From an uncultured Lachnospiraceae bacterium (lineage in GTDB: Bacteria > Bacillota > Clostridia > Lachnospirales > Lachnospiraceae): a stretch of DNA of 18,775 nucleotides. The position numbers and the translations under genes were made by a program. Positions 5,264 to 13,478 of this stretch are shown here, one piece after another. Below the pieces are notes generated by a model that worked only from the letters and a program-made list of their open reading frames with translations, did no database searches and was not told the DNA's origin. The stretch is from assembly GCA_946623295.1 (NCBI GenBank), contig CAMOQY010000008.1:1-18775 (forward strand). The letters are read 5' to 3'. Numbering within the stretch: position 1 is the stretch's first letter; every line of letters starts with the position of its first letter.

Positions 5264-7693
5264 ATGAATAAAACTCTCCTCAAGACAATCATATTCGGGG
5301 CGGTCTTTGCCGTCGCGGCGGTCGTGATATTCTTTTCGTCGGGAAACAGCGATGAAAAGAAGCTTTCCTATACCGTGCTGGGCGAGCGGGAGATCCCCGT
5401 GATGTACTTTGCCGCGCAGGAGCACCGCATAAATCCCGTACGTGGATACGTCGGAGGCGTGGCTGCCGGGGAGGCGATGGAGACGCTGATACCGCTCGAT
5501 GAGGGCAAAAGGATCCCCTTTTATATCGAGCCGGCAGGCAGCAATGTGACCGGCATCACCTATGAGGTGCGCAGTCTCGACGGAGCGGATCTTATCGAAA
5601 AAAGCAATCTCGAGAGCTGGCAGATAAACGAGGCGGGCGAGACCGAGGGCGAGATCCGAATCAAGGATATAATAGAGAGCGGGCGGCAGTACATGCTCGC
5701 GGTAAAGCTTACGACGGAGCGGCGGAGCGATATCACCTACTACACGAGGATCGTCAGCGATCCGGATATCCACGCAGCCGAGATGCTCGAATATGTGACG
5801 GATTTCCACAGGTCCGCCTTTGATGCGGCGTTGATGGAAAAATACGCCATAAACTGGGAGCCGGACAACACGGCTGACAACGAGGATCTTTCATATGTAA
5901 ACATCCACTCGAGCTTCCGCAATCTGACATATCTTGATCTTGAGCCTGAAGAGATCGGAGCGGCAAAGCTTTCCGTCCTCGACATGGACGGGAGCTTCGG
6001 TTCGTTCAGGTATGATTTTGACCTGCATATCAGAGATGAAGAGGGCGAAAACGACACGTACTCCGTCACGGAATTTTTCTGTATACAGTGGACAAAGCAG
6101 CGCTTTTATCTCATGAAGTATGAGCGTCATATGACCCAGCTCTTTTCCGTGAGCAGGACCTGCGTCACTCCGGAAGCGATAAATCTCGGCATCGTCGGCT
6201 CGGATGATGTGCAGCTCCTGGTCTCTCCTTCAGAGACTTCGGTCGCGTTTGTAGTGGACGGGGCGCTCTGGTGCCACAACAGAGAGACCGGCGCTATGGC
6301 GGAGATCTTTTCCATGGGAGAAGCAGCCGGAGGAAGCGGGAGAGTCCGCAGGGACTACGGCATCCGCATCACCGGCGTCCATGACGACGGAAGCGTGGAT
6401 TTCTTTGTGTACGGGTATATGAACCGCGGCCGTCACGAGGGAGAAAACGGACTCTCGTACTACAGGTACGACGCGGCTGGCGGGGCACTCTCGGAGCCGC
6501 TGTATATGCCTACCGTTCACAGCTACGGCGTCATCTGTCAGTGGATCGACACGATATGCAGAGAGATAGACGGTCAGATATATTTCCTTTTTGACAATAC
6601 GCTTTACTCCATGGACACCAGGGGAGCCGAGCTGGTGCGTATGGTGGAGAACGCATCGGAACACCGGCTTATCGTAAACGCCTCAAAGGATACGATAGCC
6701 TGGTCCGTGGACGGTGAGGAAAAATTCCCGGGACGGATCCGCATCAGGGCGCTGGACGGCGCAGAAACTATCCTGCTCAGCGCACAGGACGGAGAGTATC
6801 TGATGGGAGAGGGCTTTGTAGACCGCGATTTTGTTTTTACCAGAGGAGTGCGCTCGGAGGCAGGCTTTTTCGGTTTTGAAGAGCTGCTGCCCAGATATGC
6901 TCTATCGGTGACGGATATCACCGGTACGGAGACCGCGCGCTACGAAAAAGAAGGCATATATATCTCGTCGGTCAAAACCGGCGAGGGCAAGATAACCCTT
7001 GAAAGACTCAGGGCCGTGGACGGAGGCTACAGCATCATAGAAGATGAGGTGCTCATGCAGAACGTGCCCGCTCACGAAAAAAAGAAGGAGCTCCTTACGG
7101 CTTCGCTGGCTGAAAAGAGGAGAAAAATCAAGGCCTTCCCGTGGAAGAGCGACGGAGGGATGGACCTGTCGATACCCGCGGTCATATCGTACTACGAGGG
7201 AAGCACCGCAGCCCCGGATGCCGGAGATACGGTCTGTTATATGGCTTTTTCGGAGGGCAGGCTTGCCGGACTCTTTGAGGATGCCGGAGAGGCGATCCTT
7301 TACGCGTATGATTCCATGGGCTGGGTCACCGACAGCAGGGGCCTGAGGGTATGGAACAGGACGGCAAAGAGTCTTGTGAAAAAGACGGCAAAGCTCCCCG
7401 CGGACATCCGCGCGGATGCGTCCGCGGCGGATATTCTCGCGCTCCTGCCGGAGGATCGGGTCGTATCGCTCAGGGACTGCGGGATCAGGCAGCTGCTGCG
7501 TTTTATTGACCGGGGCAGCGCGGTGGCCTTTCTTGACGGAAACGGAGCGGTCCGTTTTCTGACGGGATACGATCCGCAAAACGCGTGGATATACGATGCA
7601 GCCTCCGGTGAGACCGAAAAAATGACTCAGGACCAGGCGGACGAGCTTATTGCCGCCGGAAACCGGCGCATCGTCTCGTTTATCCCGGATTAA
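5264..7693 (+). CDS. Large membrane-anchored extracytoplasmic protein of unknown function
   Basis: This 809-residue protein starts with a short basic stretch and one hydrophobic helix (residues about 8-25), then is entirely hydrophilic. It is thus probably anchored by an uncleaved signal helix with the bulk outside the membrane. Residues about 40-160 look like a beta-sandwich, and the middle (about 300-560) has repeated beta-rich units with turns such as DGALWCHNRETGAMAEIF, suggesting a propeller-like fold. A basic linker (around 598-620) precedes a C-terminal region (about 640-809) with LLRFIDRGSAVAFLDGNGAV followed by FLTGYDPQNAWIYDAASG, similar in pattern to the end of C39 peptidase-like domains. 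No clear Shine-Dalgarno is seen; the ATG is 6 bases after the dCMP deaminase stop, so translation may be coupled. I recognise the general type as common in Lachnospiraceae-like genomes, but know of no assigned function. Confidence 0.85.
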   Translation: MNKTLLKTIIFGAVFAVAAVVIFFSSGNSDEKKLSYTVLGEREIPVMYFAAQEHRINPVRGYVGGVAAGEAMETLIPLDEGKRIPFYIEPAGSNVTGITYEVRSLDGADLIEKSNLESWQINEAGETEGEIRIKDIIESGRQYMLAVKLTTERRSDITYYTRIVSDPDIHAAEMLEYVTDFHRSAFDAALMEKYAINWEPDNTADNEDLSYVNIHSSFRNLTYLDLEPEEIGAAKLSVLDMDGSFGSFRYDFDLHIRDEEGENDTYSVTEFFCIQWTKQRFYLMKYERHMTQLFSVSRTCVTPEAINLGIVGSDDVQLLVSPSETSVAFVVDGALWCHNRETGAMAEIFSMGEAAGGSGRVRRDYGIRITGVHDDGSVDFFVYGYMNRGRHEGENGLSYYRYDAAGGALSEPLYMPTVHSYGVICQWIDTICREIDGQIYFLFDNTLYSMDTRGAELVRMVENASEHRLIVNASKDTIAWSVDGEEKFPGRIRIRALDGAETILLSAQDGEYLMGEGFVDRDFVFTRGVRSEAGFFGFEELLPRYALSVTDITGTETARYEKEGIYISSVKTGEGKITLERLRAVDGGYSIIEDEVLMQNVPAHEKKKELLTASLAEKRRKIKAFPWKSDGGMDLSIPAVISYYEGSTAAPDAGDTVCYMAFSEGRLAGLFEDAGEAILYAYDSMGWVTDSRGLRVWNRTAKSLVKKTAKLPADIRADASAADILALLPEDRVVSLRDCGIRQLLRFIDRGSAVAFLDGNGAVRFLTGYDPQNAWIYDAASGETEKMTQDQADELIAAGNRRIVSFIPD

Positions 7694-7751
7694 CGGGCGC
7701 GTTTTCGGACTTCGCCGAGGGCCGTAAATGTTACGATAATATTAAATCATA

Positions 7752-7780
7752 TTTACAAAAACAGAGCATCATGATAGAAT
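7752..7780 (+). promoter_or_regulatory. Sigma-A-type promoter of the murA operon
   Basis: TTTACA (7752-7757) and TAGAAT (7775-7780) are 17 bases apart, both 5/6 matches to consensus. Initiation near 7787 leaves a leader of about 26 bases to the murA ATG. A 5-bp inverted repeat, CAGAG (7762-7766) and CTCTG (7783-7787), flanks the -10, and GTAAAT (7724-7729) pairs with ATTTAC (7751-7756) across the -35; both are short and may be chance. The gap 7694-7751 holds no clear terminator for the preceding gene. Confidence 0.75.
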
Positions 7781-7812
7781 GACTCTGATTTTAAGCATAG
7801 CGGGAGCATAGT

Positions 7813-9102
7813 ATGCAATATTACATGAAAGGCGGAAACCCTCTTGTCGGGGATGTCTATATCAGCGGAGCAAAGAATGCGGCGCTTGGTATACTTCCCG
7901 CGGCCATAATGGCCGATGAGACCGTCTCCATAGACAATGTTCCTGACGTCAGCGACATACACACCCTTTGTGAAGCCATGAAGGAGATCGGCGTATATGT
8001 CGGGACCGAGGATAATCACGCTTATACGATCAACGGGTCGAACATCGCAAAGGCCCGCGTCGACAACGAGCATATCAGACACATCCGCGCGGGATACTAC
8101 CTGCTCGGAGCTCTTTTGGGCAAGTATCATCACGCCGAGGTGGCGCTGCCGGGCGGCTGCAATATAGGCTCGCGGCCCATCGACCAGCACCTCAAGGGCT
8201 TCCGTGCCCTCGGGGCCACCGCCGAGGTGGAACACGGCATCGTGATAGTGGACGGTAAAAATCTCCACGGCGGACATGTGTATCTGGATATGGTCTCCGT
8301 GGGAGCCACGGTAAACATCATGCTCGCGGCGGTACTTGCCCCGGGCAATACAGTCATAGAAAACGCGGCAAAGGAGCCGCATGTAGTCGATATAGCAAAC
8401 CTCCTCAACCGCATGGGAGCAAACGTGCGCGGCGCCGGAACGGACATCATAAAGATCCGCGGAGTCGACCGCCTGCACGGTACGGACTACAGTGTCATAC
8501 CCGATCAGATCGAGGCGGGCACGTATATGTTTGCCGCCGCCATTACCCAGGGCGATGTGATGGTCCACAACATCATTCCCCAGCATATGGACGCGATCTC
8601 CTCAAAGCTCATCGAGATGGGCTGCGAGGTCTCGGAGTTTGACGAGGCGATACGCGTAGTGGGTAAGTTCCCGCTGCATCCCTGCAACGTAAAGACTCTG
8701 CCTTATCCCGGCTTTCCTACGGATATGCAGCCCCAGATCTGCGTCGCGCTCGCAAAGGCCGACGGCAGAGGCGTCATTACGGAGAGCATCTTTGAGAGCA
8801 GATTCAAATACGTGGACGAGCTGACAAAGATGGGCGCTCATATCAAGGTCGAGGGCAACATCGCCGTTATCGACGGAGTTTCCCATATGACAGGTGCGCA
8901 GCTCGACGCCCCGGATCTGCGCGCGGGCGCCGCGCTGGTGCTTGCGGGACTGGGCGCCGATGGCTGGAGCACAGTGTCTAATGTTGATTATATCATGCGC
9001 GGCTACGAGAATTTTATTGACAAGCTCAAGGGGCTCGGAGCCGAGATAGAGTGCGTATCCGACGAAAAGGAAGCGCGAAAGTTCAGATTTCGCGTAGGTT
9101 GA
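7813..9102 (+). CDS. murA: UDP-N-acetylglucosamine 1-carboxyvinyltransferase MurA
   Basis: MurA transfers enolpyruvate from PEP to UDP-GlcNAc, the first committed cytoplasmic step of peptidoglycan synthesis. The 429 residues are full length. Visible motifs: the SGAKNAAL substrate loop (K21, N22), the PEP-binding Arg near 92, the flexible loop LPGGCNIGSRPIDQH with the catalytic Cys at 116, and D304 in GFPTDMQ, equivalent to the catalytic Asp of the family. Because the Cys is kept (not Asp), the usual fosfomycin target residue is present. The start at 7813 has GGGAG six bases upstream and lies behind a good promoter. The gdpP ATG follows the stop by two bases, so they are co-transcribed. Firmicutes often have two MurA paralogues; sequence alone does not say whether this is MurA1 or MurA2. 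Confidence 0.97.
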   Translation: MQYYMKGGNPLVGDVYISGAKNAALGILPAAIMADETVSIDNVPDVSDIHTLCEAMKEIGVYVGTEDNHAYTINGSNIAKARVDNEHIRHIRAGYYLLGALLGKYHHAEVALPGGCNIGSRPIDQHLKGFRALGATAEVEHGIVIVDGKNLHGGHVYLDMVSVGATVNIMLAAVLAPGNTVIENAAKEPHVVDIANLLNRMGANVRGAGTDIIKIRGVDRLHGTDYSVIPDQIEAGTYMFAAAITQGDVMVHNIIPQHMDAISSKLIEMGCEVSEFDEAIRVVGKFPLHPCNVKTLPYPGFPTDMQPQICVALAKADGRGVITESIFESRFKYVDELTKMGAHIKVEGNIAVIDGVSHMTGAQLDAPDLRAGAALVLAGLGADGWSTVSNVDYIMRGYENFIDKLKGLGAEIECVSDEKEARKFRFRVG

Positions 9103-9104
9103 AA

Positions 9105-11093
9105 ATGAAGTATCCCAGGCAGATAAAAGGCAGCATGAGATATATCCCGTACTGGCCGGCGTTTGTATTGCCGGCTGTATTTCTTCTTGTGGGGATAGTC
9201 TACCTGAGCGCGGAGAGCGCCAGAGCCGCAGTCATAGTTTTTCTTGTCCTGTACGCCGTTTTCTGTACCGTGTGGATGCTGGTATGGCGCAGCCGCCTGA
9301 TCCGGGAGCTGTCTTCGCTTTACGAGATCTTCGACGAGGCCCAGGCCAGCCAGCTTGAACGTTTTCCCGTCCCCTACGCGCTCGTGGATACGGAAGGATA
9401 CTTCTTCTGGAAAAACGCCGCGTTTAAGGAACTGACCGGAACCGATGACAGATCAGGCACCATCGTGAGCGTTTTCCCTCAGCTGCACTCTCTCTTTGAG
9501 TCGGAGGGAGACGTGGAGACGGATCTGGAGCTTGACGGCAGATCCTACAGGGTGGAGCTGGTCAGGCTGAAGGATACGGACGGCCTCTCGTCGCTGACCT
9601 TCTTTGACGAGACTGAGCTGAGGTCCGCCGAACAGGTGATCCGCGAGCAGAGACCTGTCATAGCGCATATAAGCGTGGATAACTACGAGGAAGCCCTCGC
9701 CAGCGCGGAGACCGTGCGCAGGCCGCTTCTTTCGGCGCTGATAGAGAGACGCATCACCAGATATTTCCTCTCAAACGGCGGTATAGTCAACAAGCAGGAC
9801 AAGGACAAGTTCACGGTCTTTATGAACGCGAAGTGTCTTGAAAAGGTCCGCGAGGACAGGTTCTCGATCCTCGAGGAAGTCAAGGGCATCAACATCGGAA
9901 ACGAAGTCGGCGCTACGCTGAGTATAGGCGTAGGCGAGCTGGGAGAGGATCTTGACGCGATCAGCCAGTTTGCCGTCACGGCGCTGGACCTGTGTCTGGG
10001 CAGAGGAGGCGATCAGGCGATCGTCAAGAGCCCGGAGGGCTTTACCTTCTTTGGCGGAAAGATCGAGCACAACGACAAATCCACGAGAGTCAAGGCGAGG
10101 ACCATGGCCCAGGCTCTGCGCGAGATCATGAATACAAAAGAAAGAGTCCTGATCATGGGTCACAGGCAGCCGGACGCCGATGCGCTCGGCTCGGCAGCGG
10201 GCTTTTACCGCATCTGCAGGTCCATGGGCAAGGATGTGCATATAGTGCTTGAGAGCGATACCTCCGCCATAAACCCGATGCTTGAAAAGCTCAGGGAGGA
10301 GCCCGATTACGGCGCGGACGCTTTCATAAACGGAGAGCAGGCGCTCGAGCTTCTGACCGCAAACTCCATGGTCATACTTGTGGACCTGAACAGCGCGCCG
10401 CGCAGCGAGTGTCCCGAATTGCTGGAAAAATCGCGCAGCATAGTCATAGTGGACCACCACAGACAGGGAGGCGCGTCGCTTTCCGGCGCGGTGCTCTCGT
10501 ATATTGAGCCCTACGCATCCTCGGCTGCGGAGCTTGTGACGGAGCTCATACAGTATATCTCGGACGATCTGAGGCCGACGCCCACAGAGGCGGACGCGCT
10601 CTACGCCGGCATTATAGTTGATACGGACAGTTTCCTGACAAAGACGGGCGTGAGGACGTTTGAGGCCGCGGCCTACCTTCGCCGCTGCGGAGCCGATATG
10701 GCCAGAGTCAGAAAGCTCTTCCGCGACGGGATGGACGATTTCAAGGCAAAAGCCGATATCGTCAGCAGCGTCGAGATATTCGAGGAAAGCTTTGCCATAG
10801 GCCGGTGCACCTCGGAAGGGATCGAAAATCCCACCGTTGTCGGCGCCCAGGCCGCAAACGAGCTGCTCGGCATAAGGGGCATCAAGGCGTCCCTGGTATT
10901 CACGCCGTATGAAGGGCAGATATATATCAGCGCCAGATCGATCGACGAGGTCAACGTCCAGCTGATCATGGAAAGGCTTGGCGGAGGCGGACATCTTTCG
11001 GTGGCCGGAGCACAGCTGATCTGCACCCTCGAGGAAGCGGTGGCGCTGGCAAAAGAAACCATCAAACAAATGCTTGAAGAAGGAGCGATATGA
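9105..11093 (+). CDS. gdpP: Cyclic-di-AMP phosphodiesterase GdpP (DHH-DHHA1 type)
   Basis: GdpP hydrolyses c-di-AMP to pApA at the membrane, lowering a messenger that controls potassium, osmolyte uptake and wall stress. With ATG 9105 it has 662 residues, close to the family's ~660. Order: two membrane helices (about 17-35 and 40-61), a PAS-like domain (about 80-170), a degenerate GGDEF domain (about 183-310), then the DHH domain with GHRQPDADALGS (H353, D357, D359), D428, VDHH (450-452) and DTDS (506), and DHHA1 ending in GGGGH (626-630). All metal-binding residues are present. An in-frame ATG at 9051 would add 18 basic residues inside murA; I prefer 9105 because it sits two bases after the murA stop and gives the usual N-terminus, although its Shine-Dalgarno (AGG) is weak. 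rplI starts one base after its stop. Confidence 0.95.
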   Translation: MKYPRQIKGSMRYIPYWPAFVLPAVFLLVGIVYLSAESARAAVIVFLVLYAVFCTVWMLVWRSRLIRELSSLYEIFDEAQASQLERFPVPYALVDTEGYFFWKNAAFKELTGTDDRSGTIVSVFPQLHSLFESEGDVETDLELDGRSYRVELVRLKDTDGLSSLTFFDETELRSAEQVIREQRPVIAHISVDNYEEALASAETVRRPLLSALIERRITRYFLSNGGIVNKQDKDKFTVFMNAKCLEKVREDRFSILEEVKGINIGNEVGATLSIGVGELGEDLDAISQFAVTALDLCLGRGGDQAIVKSPEGFTFFGGKIEHNDKSTRVKARTMAQALREIMNTKERVLIMGHRQPDADALGSAAGFYRICRSMGKDVHIVLESDTSAINPMLEKLREEPDYGADAFINGEQALELLTANSMVILVDLNSAPRSECPELLEKSRSIVIVDHHRQGGASLSGAVLSYIEPYASSAAELVTELIQYISDDLRPTPTEADALYAGIIVDTDSFLTKTGVRTFEAAAYLRRCGADMARVRKLFRDGMDDFKAKADIVSSVEIFEESFAIGRCTSEGIENPTVVGAQAANELLGIRGIKASLVFTPYEGQIYISARSIDEVNVQLIMERLGGGGHLSVAGAQLICTLEEAVALAKETIKQMLEEGAI

Positions 11094-11094
11094 T

Positions 11095-11541
11095 ATGCAG
11101 GTAGTATTGCTTGAAGATGTAAAGGCTCTCGGAAAAAAGGGCCAGGTAGTAAAGGTAAACGACGGATACGCAAGGAATTTTATTTTCCCCAAGCACCTGG
11201 GTGAGGAGGCCACGCCTGCAAATCTTGCAAAGCTGGCCGCCCAGAAGAAAAAAGAAGAAAAGGTAGCCGCGGAAAATCTGGCTGCGGCGCAGGCCCTGGC
11301 CGCATCGCTTGCCGGAAAGAAGGTCTCCATAGCCGTAAAGGCCGGAGAGGGCGGAAGGATATTCGGCTCCGTGACGGGCAAGGAAATAGCGGACGCTGCC
11401 GCGGCGCAGCTTGGCCTGGAGCTTGATAAAAAGAAGATCGTACTCGCCGAGCCGCTTAAGGCTCTCGGAGCCCACGAGGTGACGGTAAGGCTTCACAGGG
11501 ACGTGACGGCTCAGCTTTCGGTTGAGCTGACCGACAAATAA
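11095..11541 (+). CDS. rplI: 50S ribosomal protein bL9
   Basis: bL9 binds 23S rRNA domain V at the base of the L1 stalk and helps hold frame. The 148 residues start MQVVLLEDVKALGKKGQVV, with the signature KVNDGYARNFIFPK, a long lysine- and alanine-rich connecting helix (about 45-75), and a C-terminal domain containing GRIFGSVTGKEIA. The ATG at 11095 is one base after the gdpP stop and has AGGAG nine bases upstream, within the end of gdpP. An in-frame ATG seven codons earlier is rejected because the family begins at MQVV or MKVI. gdpP-rplI-dnaB is a standard Firmicutes order. A stable hairpin follows the gene. Confidence 0.98.
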   Translation: MQVVLLEDVKALGKKGQVVKVNDGYARNFIFPKHLGEEATPANLAKLAAQKKKEEKVAAENLAAAQALAASLAGKKVSIAVKAGEGGRIFGSVTGKEIADAAAAQLGLELDKKKIVLAEPLKALGAHEVTVRLHRDVTAQLSVELTDK

Positions 11542-11569
11542 AAGTGTCCGCAAGAGAAGCATTCCCCTT

Positions 11570-11593
11570 ATGACGGCCGTCCGCGGCCGTCAT
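11570..11593. repeat. Perfect 10-bp-stem hairpin between rplI and dnaB
   Basis: ATGACGGCCG (11570-11579) and CGGCCGTCAT (11584-11593) are perfect inverted arms with a four-base loop. No T run follows (TTACTGAC), so it is unlikely to be a simple Rho-independent terminator. It lies 25 bases upstream of the dnaB start and could be a processing or pausing site, or an attenuator that sets the ratio of bL9 to DnaB. Confidence 0.7.
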
Positions 11594-11617
11594 TACTGAC
11601 AGACAGGCAGGAAAAAG

Positions 11618-12943
11618 ATGGAAGAGAATGTAATAAAAAGAACAATGCCGAACAGCCCCGATGCCGAGCAGTCGGTCATCGGAGCGATGATACTGGACAA
11701 CGAGTCCATAGCCGCGGTAGAGGATCTGCTTACGCCCGAGGATTTTTACCAGAGGCAGTACGGGATAATGTTTGAAGCCATAGTAGAGCTCTACAGGACC
11801 GGAAGGCCCGCGGATCTGCTCACGCTCCAGAACCTTCTCCGCGAAAAGGAGGTCGCCCCCGAGATAAGCAACATGACTTATATCGGCGAGCTCATCGCGA
11901 ACGTGCCGATCACCGGCAACGCCAAATACTATGCTGAGATCGTAAAGGAAAAATCCACGCTCAGAAAGCTGATACATGCCTGCGAGGATGTGCTCAACGA
12001 CTGCTATGCGGGCAGGGACAAGGTCGAAAACATCATGTCCGATACCGAGGAAAAGATATTCCGGGTCCTCAATCAGCGCAGAGTCGCGCCTTATTCGCCT
12101 ATCGAGCAGATCGTCGCCGACGTCATAGACAGGATCCAGAATCCCACCCAGGGCGTAAAGACCGGCTTTACGGATCTGGACGAAAAGACTACGGGACTTC
12201 AGCCCTCGGATCTGGTGCTCATAGCCGCCAGACCTTCCATGGGCAAGACGGCCTTTGCGCTGAACATAGCCCAGAACGTCGCGTTTAAAAACAACGGCTG
12301 CGTGGTCATCTTCAGTCTCGAGATGTCAAAGGAGCAGCTCGTCACGAGGCTGCTTTCCATGGAGTCCCACGTAGATTCGCAGAAGCTGCGCAAGGGCCAG
12401 CTTGCGGACGATGACTGGTACAGGATCGGCGAGAGCGCTTCCGTGATAGCCCGCTCCGGGATGATAATAGACGATACTCCGGGCATACCTATTTCCGAGA
12501 TCCGCTCGAAATGCCGCAAATACGCTCTCGACCACGACATAAAGCTGGTCATCATAGACTATCTCCAGCTGATAGCCTCAGCCTCCGGCTCGAGAAGCGA
12601 CAACCGCACTCAGGAGGTCGCGGAGATATCCAGATCCCTCAAGGCGCTCGCCAGAGAGCTGAAGGTACCGGTGGTCGCGCTTTCCCAGCTGTCCCGCGCT
12701 CCCGAGCAGAGACCGGACCACCGTCCCATGATGTCCGATCTGCGTGAGTCCGGGGCCATAGAGCAGGACGCGGATATAGTCATGTTCCTGTACCGCGAGG
12801 ATTACTACAAGCCGGACACCGACGAAAAGAACGTGACGGAGGTCATCATCGGCAAGCAGCGCAACGGCCCTATCGGTCCGGTAAAGCTTGCGTGGCTGCC
12901 TGACTTTACCAAGTTTGAAAATCTGGAGAAAAAACAGCAATAA
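11618..12943 (+). CDS. dnaB: Replicative DNA helicase DnaB
   Basis: The hexameric 5'-3' helicase that opens the replication fork (DnaC in Bacillus naming). The 441 residues are full length. An N-terminal DnaB domain (about 12-115) begins with SPDAEQSVIGAMI, followed by a linker and the RecA-like ATPase: Walker A ARPSMGKTAFAL (K210, T211), Walker B VIIDYLQLI (D314), the SQLSR sensor region (356-360) and the LRESGAIEQDAD motif (375-386). No intein interrupts it. The ribosome binding site AGGA is about nine bases before ATG 11618. It follows rplI by 76 bases and precedes the HIT gene by 14. Confidence 0.98.
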   Translation: MEENVIKRTMPNSPDAEQSVIGAMILDNESIAAVEDLLTPEDFYQRQYGIMFEAIVELYRTGRPADLLTLQNLLREKEVAPEISNMTYIGELIANVPITGNAKYYAEIVKEKSTLRKLIHACEDVLNDCYAGRDKVENIMSDTEEKIFRVLNQRRVAPYSPIEQIVADVIDRIQNPTQGVKTGFTDLDEKTTGLQPSDLVLIAARPSMGKTAFALNIAQNVAFKNNGCVVIFSLEMSKEQLVTRLLSMESHVDSQKLRKGQLADDDWYRIGESASVIARSGMIIDDTPGIPISEIRSKCRKYALDHDIKLVIIDYLQLIASASGSRSDNRTQEVAEISRSLKALARELKVPVVALSQLSRAPEQRPDHRPMMSDLRESGAIEQDADIVMFLYREDYYKPDTDEKNVTEVIIGKQRNGPIGPVKLAWLPDFTKFENLEKKQQ

Positions 12944-12944
12944 A

Positions 12945-12957
12945 AGGAGGGGCTCCT
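12945..12957 (+). promoter_or_regulatory. Shine-Dalgarno of the HIT gene inside a small hairpin
   Basis: AGGAG (12945-12949), loop GGG, CTCCT (12953-12957) ends directly at the ATG at 12958. The only good ribosome binding site for the HIT gene is thus in the left arm of a 5-bp stem. Such a stem could damp initiation unless ribosomes finishing dnaB (stop 12941-12943) open it. Confidence 0.45.
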
Positions 12958-13386
12958 ATGAGAGACGAAAACTGCATTTTCTGTAAGATAGCCGCGGGAG
13001 AGATCCCCTCGGCCACGCTGTATGAGGACGGGGATTTCAGAGCCATACTGGATCTCGGACCTGCTTCAAAAGGCCATACGCTCATCCTTCCAAAGCAGCA
13101 CAGCCGCGATCTGACGCAGCTTCCCGAGAGCGAGGCCGCGAAGGTCCTGCCGCTTGCCGGAAAGATCGGCGCCGCGCTGTGCAGCGCGCTTGGCGCCGAC
13201 GGATTCAACGTGGTCCAGAACAACGGCGCAGCCGCCGGACAGACGGTCCCGCACTTTCATCTGCACATCATTCCGAGGTATGAGGGCGGGGAAAATATCG
13301 TGAGCTGGACGCCCGGCAGCCTCAGTGAAGATGACAGGGATATGATCGTCTCAAAAGTGAGCGGAATACTGGCTTCAAAAGGCTGA
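12958..13386 (+). CDS. HIT family (histidine triad) nucleotide-binding protein
   Basis: A 142-residue cytoplasmic HIT protein, probably a nucleoside phosphoramidase or dinucleotide hydrolase of the HINT/Fhit superfamily. It opens with CIFCKIAAGEIPS, the usual N-terminal CxxC region, has GHTLILPKQH in the middle, and the triad HFHLHII with His at 99, 101 and 103 near GQTVP. The length fits bacterial HIT proteins (110-145). It starts 14 bases after dnaB with AAGGAGG and ends 37 bases before the hup promoter. Physiological substrate cannot be told from sequence. Confidence 0.94.
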   Translation: MRDENCIFCKIAAGEIPSATLYEDGDFRAILDLGPASKGHTLILPKQHSRDLTQLPESEAAKVLPLAGKIGAALCSALGADGFNVVQNNGAAAGQTVPHFHLHIIPRYEGGENIVSWTPGSLSEDDRDMIVSKVSGILASKG

Positions 13387-13423
13387 AAATCCTTGAAAAA
13401 CCGCACTTTTTTGGTAAAAATGC

Positions 13424-13452
13424 TTGACAAAAGGGCATCGACGCTATATATT
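13424..13452 (+). promoter_or_regulatory. Strong sigma-A promoter of hup
   Basis: A perfect TTGACA (13424-13429) is 17 bases from TATATT (13447-13452). Initiation near 13459 gives a leader of about 40 bases with a hairpin and a strong AGGAGG. The A/T-rich stretch upstream (13395-13420) could serve as an UP element. This fits the high expression expected for HU. Confidence 0.85.
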
Positions 13453-13463
13453 CATCAAAGATG

Positions 13464-13478
13464 TTCGCAGTGTGCGAA
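13464..13478 (+). promoter_or_regulatory. Hairpin in the hup 5' untranslated region
   Basis: TTCGCA (13464-13469), loop GTG, TGCGAA (13473-13478) forms a perfect 6-bp stem a few bases after the predicted transcription start and just upstream of the AGGAGG. A stem at the 5' end could protect the mRNA from decay; as DNA it is also a possible binding site for a regulator. Confidence 0.5.

Noticed and set aside
8134..8190. Possible intrinsic fosfomycin resistance in MurA
   Set aside because: The loop reads LPGGCNIGSRP with the reactive Cys kept; the Cys-to-Asp change that gives resistance is absent.
9051..9104. Upstream in-frame start for gdpP adding 18 residues
   Set aside because: It would overlap murA by 52 bases, has no good ribosome binding site, and gives an atypical basic extension; ATG 9105 matches the family length.
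9771..11381. 536-codon open frame on the minus strand opposite gdpP and rplI
   Set aside because: Both + strand genes are certain; the antisense product is low-complexity (Ala, Phe, Arg rich) without known motifs, so it is a shadow.
11618..12943. Intein in DnaB
   Set aside because: The Walker A and other ATPase motifs are continuous and total length is normal.
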